From assembly GCF_006716355.1 (NCBI RefSeq), contig NZ_VFOW01000001.1, positions 1,488,001 to 1,552,000 on the forward strand: 64,000 bases of DNA. Direction: 5' to 3'. Every line of letters starts with the position of its first letter. Position 1 is the stretch's first letter. This document shows, piece by piece, positions 26,387 to 34,625 of this stretch. Origin of the DNA: Stackebrandtia endophytica (GTDB lineage Bacteria; Actinomycetota; Actinomycetes; Mycobacteriales; Micromonosporaceae). Below the pieces are notes generated by a model. It had not been told where the DNA came from and did no database searches. It was given only the letters and a program-made list of their open reading frames with translations. A program made the translations under genes and the position numbers.

Positions 26387-26712
26387 GATGTATCCCCTCA
26401 TGCGGGCGTCCGCTGGGCACGGAAAAGGCACGCGGACGCGGTGGATTCTGCTGTCCAACCGCAAGATCACGCTTCGGCGCGATCAGCACGAGAGAGCATA
26501 CATGTTGTGGTTGGTCGCGCGCTGGACCCCAAGGTATTGAGAAATCGGCGTGTCTTCACCCGATTGGGCGGCACAATGAGCAGCCTCAACTCACCCGAAC
26601 ACCTGATCGAACCGACGCATCTTCGACCGACGCGCCACCATACGCCCCGCCCACACCACCGCCCCGGCGACGCCCCGATGGGGATGCGCTGCTAATCTCG
26701 TCTAGTCGATGA
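26387..26712. other. Intergenic region between nrdA and tRNA-Arg
   Basis: About 325 nt that should hold the nrdA promoter (minus strand) and the tRNA promoter (plus strand; TAATCT near 26691 is a possible -10). I found no cobalamin-riboswitch core. One imperfect palindrome resembling an NrdR box is listed separately. Confidence 0.4.
26495..26510. promoter_or_regulatory. Weak candidate NrdR box upstream of nrdA
   Basis: Read on the minus strand, CCACAACATGTATGCT matches ACACWATATATWGTGT at 10 of 16 positions, about 110 nt upstream of the nrdA start. It is imperfect and single, whereas NrdR boxes usually occur in pairs. Confidence 0.2.
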
Positions 26713-26787
26713 GCCCCCGTAGCTCAGGGGATAGAGCACCGCCCTCCGGAGGCGGGAGCGCAGGTTCGAATCCTGCCGGGGGCGCCA
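26713..26787 (+). tRNA. tRNA-Arg(CCG)
   Basis: A full cloverleaf can be drawn: acceptor GCCCCCG/CGGGGGC, D-arm GCTC...GAGC, anticodon stem CCGCC/GGCGG with loop CTCCGGA (anticodon CCG at 26746-26748), T-arm GCAGG TTCGAAT CCTGC, and an encoded CCA end. It reads the CGG arginine codon. A rho-independent terminator follows directly. The genes just downstream (ASCH protein, SRA-HNH nuclease) make this a plausible integration hotspot, though no duplicated tRNA end was found. Confidence 0.97.
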
Positions 26788-26795
26788 GACCACCC

Positions 26796-26824
26796 AAAGA
26801 CCGCCACAGGTTGGCGGTCTTTTT
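26796..26824 (+). terminator. Rho-independent terminator of the tRNA gene
   Basis: An 11-bp perfect stem (AAAGACCGCCA / TGGCGGTCTTT) with a 5-nt loop, followed by T residues, begins 9 nt after the tRNA CCA end. Confidence 0.92.
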
Positions 26825-27050
26825 GCTGTTCCAGGGACCATGGCAGGACCCCCGATCGCGGTAACAATCCGACTGACAAGTTCACCCTTTTGAGGAAACT
26901 GCCACGGCCGGACTGCGCCCCCGCACACGCCCATCCCACCACAAGCGAGGAAGGGCACCCTATCCATGCCCATATGCCTCATTGTGAAATCGAGCGCAAC
27001 ACCGTCATATTTCAGTATCCGTGACCAGAACAACCGCCCATAATGGGCAC

Positions 27051-27551
27051 ATGACGAAAAGCCCAGCTGCTCCCGACCTCGCCGCTGCCACTCGCATGTG
27101 GGCGGACTACGCGTCGGCCCGCCCGGAGTCGGTCACCGCCGGACCGGAATACACCGTCGAACACTTCGGGGACTCGGCCGCACTCGCCGACGAGCTATTG
27201 AACCTGGTGCTCTCAGGCGAGAAACGCGCTACGGCTGAACTGGTCTCAGAGTTCGCGGCGCGCGGCGACAACCTCCCCCGTATCGGTTCCCACTGGATCG
27301 CCTGCGACAGCACCGGCACGCCCCGAATCATCATCCGCACCACCGAACTACGCATCGGCGACTTCACCACAGCCGACGCCGCTTTCGCCTTCGACGAGGC
27401 TGAAGGAGATCGCTCCCTCACCACCTGGCAAGAAGGCCATCGCCGCTACTGGCACCGCACCTGCGAAGCGCGCGGAGCCACCTGGTCCGAATCCGACGAC
27501 ATAGTCTTCGAACGTTTCCAGGTGGCCTGGCCGCTAGAACTGGCGGATTGA
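27051..27551 (+). CDS. ASCH domain protein
   Basis: 166 residues from the ATG at 27051 (a GTG at 27021 is possible). The domain shows the ASCH/PUA-like pattern: LVLSGEKRATAELVSEF (G-x-K-x-x-T motif), PRIGSHWIACDSTGTPRIIIRTTELRI, and a C-terminal FAFDEAEGDRSLTTWQEGHRRYW ending in VFERFQVAWPL. ASCH proteins bind RNA or nucleotides; some hydrolyse N4-acetylcytidine. The G-x-K-x-x-T motif is retained. It stands alone in plus orientation between the tRNA and a convergent restriction nuclease. Confidence 0.88.
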   Translation: MTKSPAAPDLAAATRMWADYASARPESVTAGPEYTVEHFGDSAALADELLNLVLSGEKRATAELVSEFAARGDNLPRIGSHWIACDSTGTPRIIIRTTELRIGDFTTADAAFAFDEAEGDRSLTTWQEGHRRYWHRTCEARGATWSESDDIVFERFQVAWPLELAD

Positions 27552-27596
27552 TTGGTTAGTCAGTACGACATCCAAGCACCGGGGAGAATACAACGG

Positions 27597-28535
27597 TCAG
27601 CCTGCCGGATCCTGCGCCAACGAGCGGGCTTTGTTGGCGTCGTAATGAATCCAGGACTCAGCGGGATATGAAACGTGTTTCGCATGGTAGTCCAGGTGCC
27701 TAATGTCAATCTCATGTTCGATCTTGAGGGTATAGATCTGACTACCGGTAGCTACATCAATGACATCCCGGCCATTTCGGATCGAAATAGCCCCCCTGTC
27801 AAACAGGACGTGATGATTCGGACATAGACATAGTAGATTGTCTAGTTCGTCTGGCCCGTTGTGAGGCTCGCCGAGCCCTCTAATGTGTGCTGCCTCAGCG
27901 TACTTCCCCGCCGGGGTCACCAATTGGGTAACACAAATCTGGCATTTAAAGTCATATATCTCCTTGACCTTTTGAGCCAGCTTCGCCTCTCTCAACTGAG
28001 CGAGATACTTACGTTCAATGCGACGAACGGGTGAATTGATTTCTTTCACGGGCACCAATGCGCCAGGACGCTCGTCTAGACGGAGCTCGCCGAACGCTTC
28101 AAGACGAAAGCGCCATGTTAGCCAGCCCTCATTAGTATCACGCCATGCTGCGGTCACTCGATATAGTCCGCTATATCGGTAACCCTGCTTCGGCGAATAT
28201 GGCGTATCCGCCTTGGCTCCCCGGATTACTCGGACAGGCATTTCGGTATCCACGTTTCGCCGCAGTCCGAGATTTCCCCTGACTAGTTCCTGGTCACCGT
28301 TGCGCTTACCGGTATTCGAGTTCCTACCCCCTTCACCGGTATAAACAATCACATCACCATCGTCCTGGTCGGTATAGCCTCCCGCCAAGACCACAGACTC
28401 AGCCCCGTCCTTGCCCCCGACGATACCGGTTTGAGGGTTCCGATGGACGCCTGCTTTATTTGCTTCATCACGGTTTACGAAGGTGGTTCCTGGCGGAAAC
28501 CCGTCGATCTCACCGAAGGTTCGTTTTCTCCCCAT
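27597..28535 (-). CDS. SRA (YDG) - HNH nuclease, probable modification-dependent restriction enzyme
   Basis: 312 residues from the ATG at 28535 (an ATG at 28565 is possible; neither has a clear ribosome site). Residues 5-150 form a YDG/SRA domain (FGEIDGFPPGTTF...GVHRNPQTGIVGG ... YSGLYRV), which binds modified cytosine. The C-terminal HNH domain has CQIC, AEAAHIRGLGEPHNGPDELDNLLCLCPNHHVLFDRG, with Zn cysteines and catalytic His/Asn. This architecture matches type IV-like SRA-HNH endonucleases that cut methylated foreign DNA. Its DNA is clearly less GC-rich than its surroundings (about 50% in 27661-27720), and it sits just past a tRNA gene, both signs of horizontal acquisition. Confidence 0.88.
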   Translation of the reverse strand: MGRKRTFGEIDGFPPGTTFVNRDEANKAGVHRNPQTGIVGGKDGAESVVLAGGYTDQDDGDVIVYTGEGGRNSNTGKRNGDQELVRGNLGLRRNVDTEMPVRVIRGAKADTPYSPKQGYRYSGLYRVTAAWRDTNEGWLTWRFRLEAFGELRLDERPGALVPVKEINSPVRRIERKYLAQLREAKLAQKVKEIYDFKCQICVTQLVTPAGKYAEAAHIRGLGEPHNGPDELDNLLCLCPNHHVLFDRGAISIRNGRDVIDVATGSQIYTLKIEHEIDIRHLDYHAKHVSYPAESWIHYDANKARSLAQDPAG

Positions 28536-28687
28536 AGACGCAACGCTATACATAGATACCGACATGTTTCAATCTGGGTACGCACTCAGCAACATTCAGC
28601 GACTAGCCTTCGACGCTCGCCATCACTCTGTGTACTTACCTCTTCCCGCTTCCTCGGTCGGCATTGCCTTGACCAGGGGGATATCGT

Positions 28688-30523
28688 GTGCGCGTGACCC
28701 CTGAGCCCCCTAGCTCCGCAGAACGGTTTCAAGTTGATTTGCGGGGCGTCGTTGAAATCTTGTCGCGTCATCTGTATTCGAGTCCACGCGTGTTCGTTCG
28801 CGAACTCATTCAGAATGCCCGGGACGCCATCGCCGCGCGTGCGCTCCACGAAGGGGCCGGCGCGGACGGTGATCCGCTAGGCGGTCGTGGGATCCAGATC
28901 CGCGTCGACGGGGACGACATCGTGGTGTCCGATGACGGCCTCGGGTTGACCGGGGAGGAGATGCGGTCCCTGCTGGCGACGATCGGGGCATCCTCCAAGC
29001 GGGAGGACCTGGAGCGGGTCAGGGAGGACTTCCTGGGGCGGTTCGGCATCGGTCTGCTGTCCTGTTTCCTGGTCGCCGACACCATCGAGGTGGTGTCCCG
29101 CAGTGCCCGAACCGTTGATGCGCCCACGATGCGGTGGACTGGACGCAGCGACGGCACCTACGCCATTTCGGACAGTGACGAGGTACTGCCGGCGCCCGGG
29201 ACCCGGGTTCGGGTCAGGCTGCGCCCCGAAGAGGTGATGTGGGCATCGCCACGACGCCTGACCACCCTCGCGAGGGATTTCGCCCGCTACCTCGATGTGC
29301 CCGTCACGGTCATCGACGATTCCGGTGCCCCGGTTCAGATCAGCCTGCGACCGGCACCGGAGGACCTCCGACCCGACGAGGCGGCGGAACTGTGCCGCAC
29401 GGTGTTCGGTTTCAATCCGCTGTCGACCCTGCGACTGGACATCCCGATGCTTGGTGTGCGGGGGTTGGCGTACATCACGCCGCACCGTGAGTCGACGACC
29501 GGCCGGGCCGGTGACCTGGTGTACAGCCGGGGTTTGCTGGTGGCCGAGGACAACACCCAGCTCGCTCCGGATTGGGCGTATTTCGCGCGGCTGATCCTCG
29601 ATGCCGGATCGCTGCCGCTGACCGCGTCGCGTGAGTCGTTCCAGGAGACGGCGCTGACCATCGAGGCGGCGAAGCAGATCGGCACCATGCTGCGCAGTCA
29701 CATCGTCGACCTGTCACGTGCTCATCCGGACACCTTCCGCCGGTTCGTCACCGCACACAGTGTCGGCTTGCGCGCCATGGCCTTGGACGATCCGACGATG
29801 TTCCGGTTCGTCTACGACCACGTGCCGTTCGTGACCTCGCGCGGTGAACGCACTCTCGCCGATCTGTTGGACGGCACCGATTCCGAACCCGGGACCCGGG
29901 TGCTCCACCAGTCCTATACGCAGCGTCAGTTCGACGCCCTCGCGCCACTGGCCAACGCCCAGGGCGTCACCGTCGTCGATTCCTCACATGTTCACGAACC
30001 GCAGATCCTCCAGCGCCTGGTGGAAATCCGGCCGGAAGTGCGATTGGAGACGCTGAGCCTGTCGGTTCTGGTCGCGGGCGCCGACTCACCGACCGACCGG
30101 GAACTGGCTCAAACCGTCGAACGCGCCGCACGCATGGCGCTTCCCGGCCAGGACATCCAGGTGGTGGACTTCGGCACCGAGGCGCTGGTCGGGCTGGAAC
30201 TGCCCGCCGACGACGGCTGGCGCCCCCACTCCGAGCGAAACGGCGGTAAGGCATCGGGGTGGGGAGCGATCTTCGACGAGTTCTCGTCAACGGAGGAGCC
30301 ACGTGGCCCGCAACTGGTGCTCAACGTCTGCTCGCCGTTGGTGCGCTCACTGGGGGAACCACTTCCGGCGCATGTCCGGACTCACGTCGCCAACACGCTG
30401 CGCGTCCTCGCCGTCCTTCATTCGGGTGCGCCCCTACTGTCACACGACCACGTCATACTCGCCGACAGTGTCGCCGCCCTGGTAAAGACCGCGACCGAGA
30501 CAACCGGCCGGGGTCCCCGATAA
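28688..30523 (+). CDS. Divergent HSP90-family protein
   Basis: 611 residues from a GTG with GGGGG about seven bases upstream. The GHKL ATPase domain is recognisable: ELIQNARDAIAAR (N-box), VSDDGLGLT (G1) and GRFGIGLLSCFLVADTIEV (G2), followed by a middle domain with RGLAYITPHRE and SRESFQETALT. The total length is near that of HtpG (about 620), but the sequence is far from HtpG, matching a separate actinobacterial HSP90-like family. The last three residues (GPR) are probably not native: the gene is broken by an insertion 13 nt before its present stop. A second, untouched copy of its 3' end ending REATN lies at 34462-34617 before the TPR-like gene. Confidence 0.88.
   Translation: MRVTPEPPSSAERFQVDLRGVVEILSRHLYSSPRVFVRELIQNARDAIAARALHEGAGADGDPLGGRGIQIRVDGDDIVVSDDGLGLTGEEMRSLLATIGASSKREDLERVREDFLGRFGIGLLSCFLVADTIEVVSRSARTVDAPTMRWTGRSDGTYAISDSDEVLPAPGTRVRVRLRPEEVMWASPRRLTTLARDFARYLDVPVTVIDDSGAPVQISLRPAPEDLRPDEAAELCRTVFGFNPLSTLRLDIPMLGVRGLAYITPHRESTTGRAGDLVYSRGLLVAEDNTQLAPDWAYFARLILDAGSLPLTASRESFQETALTIEAAKQIGTMLRSHIVDLSRAHPDTFRRFVTAHSVGLRAMALDDPTMFRFVYDHVPFVTSRGERTLADLLDGTDSEPGTRVLHQSYTQRQFDALAPLANAQGVTVVDSSHVHEPQILQRLVEIRPEVRLETLSLSVLVAGADSPTDRELAQTVERAARMALPGQDIQVVDFGTEALVGLELPADDGWRPHSERNGGKASGWGAIFDEFSSTEEPRGPQLVLNVCSPLVRSLGEPLPAHVRTHVANTLRVLAVLHSGAPLLSHDHVILADSVAALVKTATETTGRGPR
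30371..30510 (+). repeat. 140-bp perfect direct repeat, left copy
   Basis: Identical over 140 bp to 34462-34601, 4,091 bp apart. It covers the last part of the HSP90-family gene. Sequence similarity ends abruptly at both borders. Confidence 0.97.
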
Positions 30524-30560
30524 CCGCCCAACTGCTGAATTGTTGCCCGAGGTATCGATC

Positions 30561-31075
30561 ATGTCGGCTTTCGACGTTCACCTGGACAGCCTCCGAGAAC
30601 CAGACCATCGAGGGGTGGAAAAACGGGCGAGATCAGGAAGCCATCCCGGAAACCTTCTACCGGGGCACAATGGCACTGGATGCGGCCATGCTCATGCCGG
30701 GGCCCTATGGTCCCAGGTGGCGTCGCTGTTGAACCGGGGCGAATTCGCCGAAGCGTTCCGGCTGTTCGTCCCATCATAGAACTGTCACCGAGCGAGCCGG
30801 CGAAATACCCCATTCGATGCGCGAACCTATGGAGGCACTCGTTCTGATGCCCTTCATCGCCAAGACCAATGATCTGGAGATGCCACACGCGACCATCGAG
30901 ACATATCTCGAACCGAAGTCCAAACCCGCGGCGGCGCCCACGCCAATCTCGCGCTGACCCATGGCGCCGGGTACTCGCAAATCGATGAACAATCGCTCTT
31001 CGACGACCGGTTCGACCGATGGCCCGTCGTACACGAACGCGCCCGCACGTTCGACGCACCCGCAACGGGACAGAC
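30561..31075 (+). pseudogene. Decayed paralog of the TPR-like gene at 34626
   Basis: Joining pieces from different frames reconstructs a relative of the 360-residue protein at 34626: MSAFDVHLDSL (like MPSFYDQLDDM), ETFYRGTMALDAAMLMPG (like EAVYQDAKAIDLVMLMAG), SQVASLLNRGEFAEAFRLFVP (in part; like YQVISLFNRREYAQGLRHFVP), TERAGEIPHSMREPMEALVL (like AERGDEIPDPLRTALETLVL), HATIETYLE (like RTTIEAFLG), LFDDRFDRWP (like AFEDWFDRWA) and HERARTFDA (like EERARAFDA). At least four frame changes and stops separate them, and the middle third of the gene is deleted. It follows the truncated HSP90 gene where the intact gene would be expected. Confidence 0.85.
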
Positions 31076-31252
31076 CACAGGCAAATCTGCTCGCAACCTA
31101 CAGCTTCCAAAACTTCTGAAGCACGGGCGCCTACCCCGCAGGGTAGGCGCCAGCGAGACAAACAGGTCGTCGGTCGGAGGGCCTACGGTCGTATAGCCCG
31201 CGGCGGCTACGATTGAACGCTCACCGTGCTCAGCCTTGAGAAAGTGCGTATC

Positions 31253-34213
31253 GTGATGATTCGTCTCGTTGGACGAGTCGTAGTTGGTGACAACGAACAA
31301 CACGTTTCGGCGCCGAAGCTCGCATGCGTCCTGGCCATCCTGGCCTCCGAACCGGGCTCACCGATCCACCATTTCGACATGATCGACAACATCTGGGACA
31401 GCGAACCACCACGGTCGGCCATCGGCATCCTCTACAGCTATGTCGCCCGGCTTCGGGCGATGCTGCAACGAGTGCCCGGGGCCGAATTGCGATCCAATCG
31501 ACGGCATTACGTTCTCGACGTCGAACCCGAACGGATAGACGTGCATCGAGTTCGCCTGCTCGCGTCGAAGGCGGCCGCCCAACAGAGCGCGGGAAACACC
31601 GCAGCGGCGCTGGATCTGTTGCGGGAAGCCAACAAGCTGGCCGGACACGAGGCGCTCATCGGGATCGGCGGAAAATGGGCCGAGCGCTTCCGTACCGAGT
31701 TTCGACAAACCCGACTCAACCTCCTGGCAGAACGTCACGCGCTGGAGCTTGAGCTTGGACATCATCGAGCCGTCCTGCCTGAGTTGACGACTCTGGTGTC
31801 CCGTGAACCCACTGCGGAACGCCTGGTCGAACAGCTCATGCTGGCCCTGTATCGCGACGGGCGTTCAACCGAGGCCTTGGACGTCTTCACCACAACCCGA
31901 CGGCGTCTTCGTCATCGACTGGGTGCCGACCCGTCACCAAGCCTGCAACGCCTGCACGTTCGCATGTTGCAACAGGACCCGAGCCTTGAGGTGCCGGCTT
32001 CGCCGTCGAAGGTGGCATCTGCCACGCCGCATACGCAGGTGCCGGCTCAGCTTCCCGCCTCGCCGCGCGGTTTCAGCGGCCGCGAGGAGGACGTCTCCGC
32101 GGTCGTCGAACACGCCGGGACCGCAGGCGTCGTTGTCGTGGACGGCATGGCCGGAGTGGGCAAAACGGCCCTGGCGGTGCATGCCGCACACCGGTTGGCC
32201 AACGAATACCCCGACGGGCAGCTGTTCATAGATCTACGCGGTTACGCCGACGGCGTCCCGCCGACAACACCAGGCCAGGCGTTGGCACAACTGCTGCGTT
32301 CGCTTGACGTGGAGGTCCCCGACAACTCACAGGACCGTCCGGCCGCTTGGCGAACTGCTCTAGCGGGCCGCCGCATACTGCTGGTTCTCGACAATGCGCA
32401 CGTCATCGATCAGGTCCTACCGCTGCTCCCGGGCGGATCGGGGTGCGCGACGATCATCACCAGTCGCCGAAAGTTGGTGCACCTGGTGGATGCGTTTCCG
32501 GTGTCGCTGGATGTGATGGAGCCCGATCAAGCCGCCGCGATCTTCGCCGCCGACACCGGCACCGATCCGTCTTCACCCGCGGTACACGGCATCGTAGATG
32601 CATGTGGACGGTTGCCCCTGGCGTTGCGTATTGCGGCGTCCCGCCTGCGTAACCGTCCCTCCTGGACACCCGATGCTTTGCTGAATCGTCTACTTCAAAG
32701 TCGCAGCCTCATACGCGAACTGGACGGCTCTGGCCGCGGCATCGAAGCCGCCTTCAGACTGTCCTATCAAGAGCTGCCGGAACCGGCACAGCGCCTGTTT
32801 CGAACACTCAGCGTCTTCAGCGGTCGCGAGGTCGACCCGCATCGAGCCGCAGTCCTCATTGACGGCGACATGACGGACACCGAAAGCCTGCTGGAACAAC
32901 TCGTCGACGTCCACCTGCTGATATCGTCGGCTCCCGGCCGCTACCAAATGCACGACCTGTTGCGGCAGTACGCCGCCGCGCTCGTGCCCGAAGACGAACG
33001 TCGCCGGGCATGGACTCGGCTCGCCGAGTTCTACATCGCATCCACCTGGCAATCGGTGAAGGCGACCATCCCGTTGCCAGTGAACTGGCCCCGACAACTC
33101 GCAGTGTCCACCACCTCGATCCCAGCGCCGACCGACACGGCCGAGGCGGAGGCGTGGATGCGAAACGAGCTCCCCGTCCTGGAACGTTTGATCATTGAAG
33201 CCTCCGACAACGGCTTCGACGCCCACGTCATCGACCTGTGCCTGCCCACACAGGCGTATCTGATGCACCACGGCGCCGTGCAGGCACGCCTACCGTTGGC
33301 CGAGATCGGTATCGCGGCCACCCGTCGGCTCGGTGCGCGTCCAGCCGAAGCCCGGATGGAGAACTTCCTCGGGATTGCACACGAAGTCCTGGGGCATTTC
33401 GATCTCGCGGAGAACCATCTACTCCGAGCGCTCGAACTGTGGCGACGGCTCGACGATCCAATAGGTCATGTAACCGCATTGAACAACCTGGGCATGGTGG
33501 CTGACCGCCGAGGTCAGCCCCGCGACAGCATCATGTTGACTCACGAAGCCATCGGCGTAGCCCGAGAATCCGGCGCTACGGCGCACCTGGCCCACTTGCT
33601 GTTCAATCAGGCGGGTGCGTTGGCGGTTCAGCGTCGGTTCGACGAATCGGCGGCACATCTGGACGAATGCGACCAGGTTTTGTCTGGTTTGGACAACGAC
33701 CGCCTGTCGATGTGGGCGTGGTCACGTCGCGGCATGCTGCTGGCGTTTTCGGGTGATCCCGACGCAGCGGTTCCCTGGTTCAAGCGGGTCGTGGACTACG
33801 GCCAACGAAACGGCGCCCCGGACCTCACGCAGGTGGGATTGTGGGGGCTGACGGAGTCTCTGCTCATCACCGGCGACCCGACAACGGCTCTGCCTCACAT
33901 CTACCGCCAACTGGAACTGTTGGAACAACTGAACCTCACCGTCAACAGGGCGGAAACACTATGCCAACTCGGTTGGGCTCAGCTCCAGTTGGGACGACTC
34001 GACGACGCACACGCAACACTGACTGGGGCCGTCGAGGCATCCGACAGGATCGGTGCGAAACGTCACCTGGCTCGCGCCCGACGACTGCTAGGCGAAACCC
34101 TGTTGGCCGCAGGTAACCCCGCCGGCCACGGCCACCTACGCCGCGCCATGGAAATGTATGAAGCGGCAGGATATCCCGACGCCGACGATGTCCGCGAGAC
34201 CCTGGAGACCTGA
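31253..34213 (+). CDS. AfsR/SARP-type regulator with NB-ARC ATPase and TPR domains
   Basis: About 986 residues if the GTG at 31253 is used (ATG at 31256 or GTG at 31226 are alternatives). Domains in order: winged-helix DNA-binding domain (residues 3-95, IGILYSYVARLRAML), bacterial transcriptional activator domain (100-245), NB-ARC-type STAND ATPase with Walker A GMAGVGKTAL, Walker B RRILLVLDNA and the GxP-like CGRLPLALRIAASRLR, then a winged-helix segment and TPR repeats (from about 690). Such proteins activate secondary-metabolite or stress genes and are gated by ATP/ligand. It lies entirely inside the segment bounded by the 140-bp repeats. Its target is unknown; no biosynthetic cluster is nearby. 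Confidence 0.9.
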   Translation: MMIRLVGRVVVGDNEQHVSAPKLACVLAILASEPGSPIHHFDMIDNIWDSEPPRSAIGILYSYVARLRAMLQRVPGAELRSNRRHYVLDVEPERIDVHRVRLLASKAAAQQSAGNTAAALDLLREANKLAGHEALIGIGGKWAERFRTEFRQTRLNLLAERHALELELGHHRAVLPELTTLVSREPTAERLVEQLMLALYRDGRSTEALDVFTTTRRRLRHRLGADPSPSLQRLHVRMLQQDPSLEVPASPSKVASATPHTQVPAQLPASPRGFSGREEDVSAVVEHAGTAGVVVVDGMAGVGKTALAVHAAHRLANEYPDGQLFIDLRGYADGVPPTTPGQALAQLLRSLDVEVPDNSQDRPAAWRTALAGRRILLVLDNAHVIDQVLPLLPGGSGCATIITSRRKLVHLVDAFPVSLDVMEPDQAAAIFAADTGTDPSSPAVHGIVDACGRLPLALRIAASRLRNRPSWTPDALLNRLLQSRSLIRELDGSGRGIEAAFRLSYQELPEPAQRLFRTLSVFSGREVDPHRAAVLIDGDMTDTESLLEQLVDVHLLISSAPGRYQMHDLLRQYAAALVPEDERRRAWTRLAEFYIASTWQSVKATIPLPVNWPRQLAVSTTSIPAPTDTAEAEAWMRNELPVLERLIIEASDNGFDAHVIDLCLPTQAYLMHHGAVQARLPLAEIGIAATRRLGARPAEARMENFLGIAHEVLGHFDLAENHLLRALELWRRLDDPIGHVTALNNLGMVADRRGQPRDSIMLTHEAIGVARESGATAHLAHLLFNQAGALAVQRRFDESAAHLDECDQVLSGLDNDRLSMWAWSRRGMLLAFSGDPDAAVPWFKRVVDYGQRNGAPDLTQVGLWGLTESLLITGDPTTALPHIYRQLELLEQLNLTVNRAETLCQLGWAQLQLGRLDDAHATLTGAVEASDRIGAKRHLARARRLLGETLLAAGNPAGHGHLRRAMEMYEAAGYPDADDVRETLET

Positions 34214-34461
34214 TCGGCGGAAGCAACGACGCCGTGCATCGCAGCTCGTTCGTCGGTGGCGAACTGGAAATCGGGGCACACCCCAAGGTTTCCCACGACG
34301 CACACGACTATTGTCCAGACAAACCCGAGCTCCCACCACCAAGGCAGCTCACCGCTGGCACCACCCGACGGACGGCTCTAACACCGCCCCTGCCCACCCC
34401 AAGACCCACCCGCCAGAACCATCTAGACACGACCCTGGTTGGCAAACTCCCGGCGCACCCA
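34214..34461. other. Non-coding spacer before the right repeat
   Basis: About 250 nt without a credible gene; together with the repeat it forms a 412-nt non-coding gap. The frame running through 34234-34617 is the HSP90 tail fragment with random upstream sequence. Confidence 0.5.
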
Positions 34462-34601
34462 CATGTCCGGACTCACGTCGCCAACACGCTGCGCGTCCTC
34501 GCCGTCCTTCATTCGGGTGCGCCCCTACTGTCACACGACCACGTCATACTCGCCGACAGTGTCGCCGCCCTGGTAAAGACCGCGACCGAGACAACCGGCC
34601 G
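34462..34601 (+). repeat. 140-bp perfect direct repeat, right copy
   Basis: Identical to 30371-30510. Recombination between the two copies would delete 4,091 bp and restore an HSP90-TPR operon with an 8-nt gap. Confidence 0.97.
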
Positions 34602-34617
34602 TGAAGCAACCAACTGA
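34462..34617 (+). pseudogene. Orphan 3' end of the HSP90-family gene
   Basis: This fragment encodes the last 50 or so residues of the HSP90-family protein (HVRTHVANTLRVLAVLH onward) and keeps a natural-looking end, TTGREATN then TGA, 8 nt before the next gene's start. It has no start of its own. It is presumably the original end of the gene, detached by the insertion. Confidence 0.85.
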
Positions 34618-34625
34618 GGATCACC

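Noticed and set aside
26713-28687. A complete genomic island integrated at tRNA-Arg
   Set aside because: No integrase gene and no duplicated tRNA 3' end was found; only lower GC of one gene supports transfer.
34234-34461. Coding sequence upstream of the detached HSP90 tail
   Set aside because: The frame is open but random in composition; only the 140-bp repeat and the last few codons resemble HSP90.
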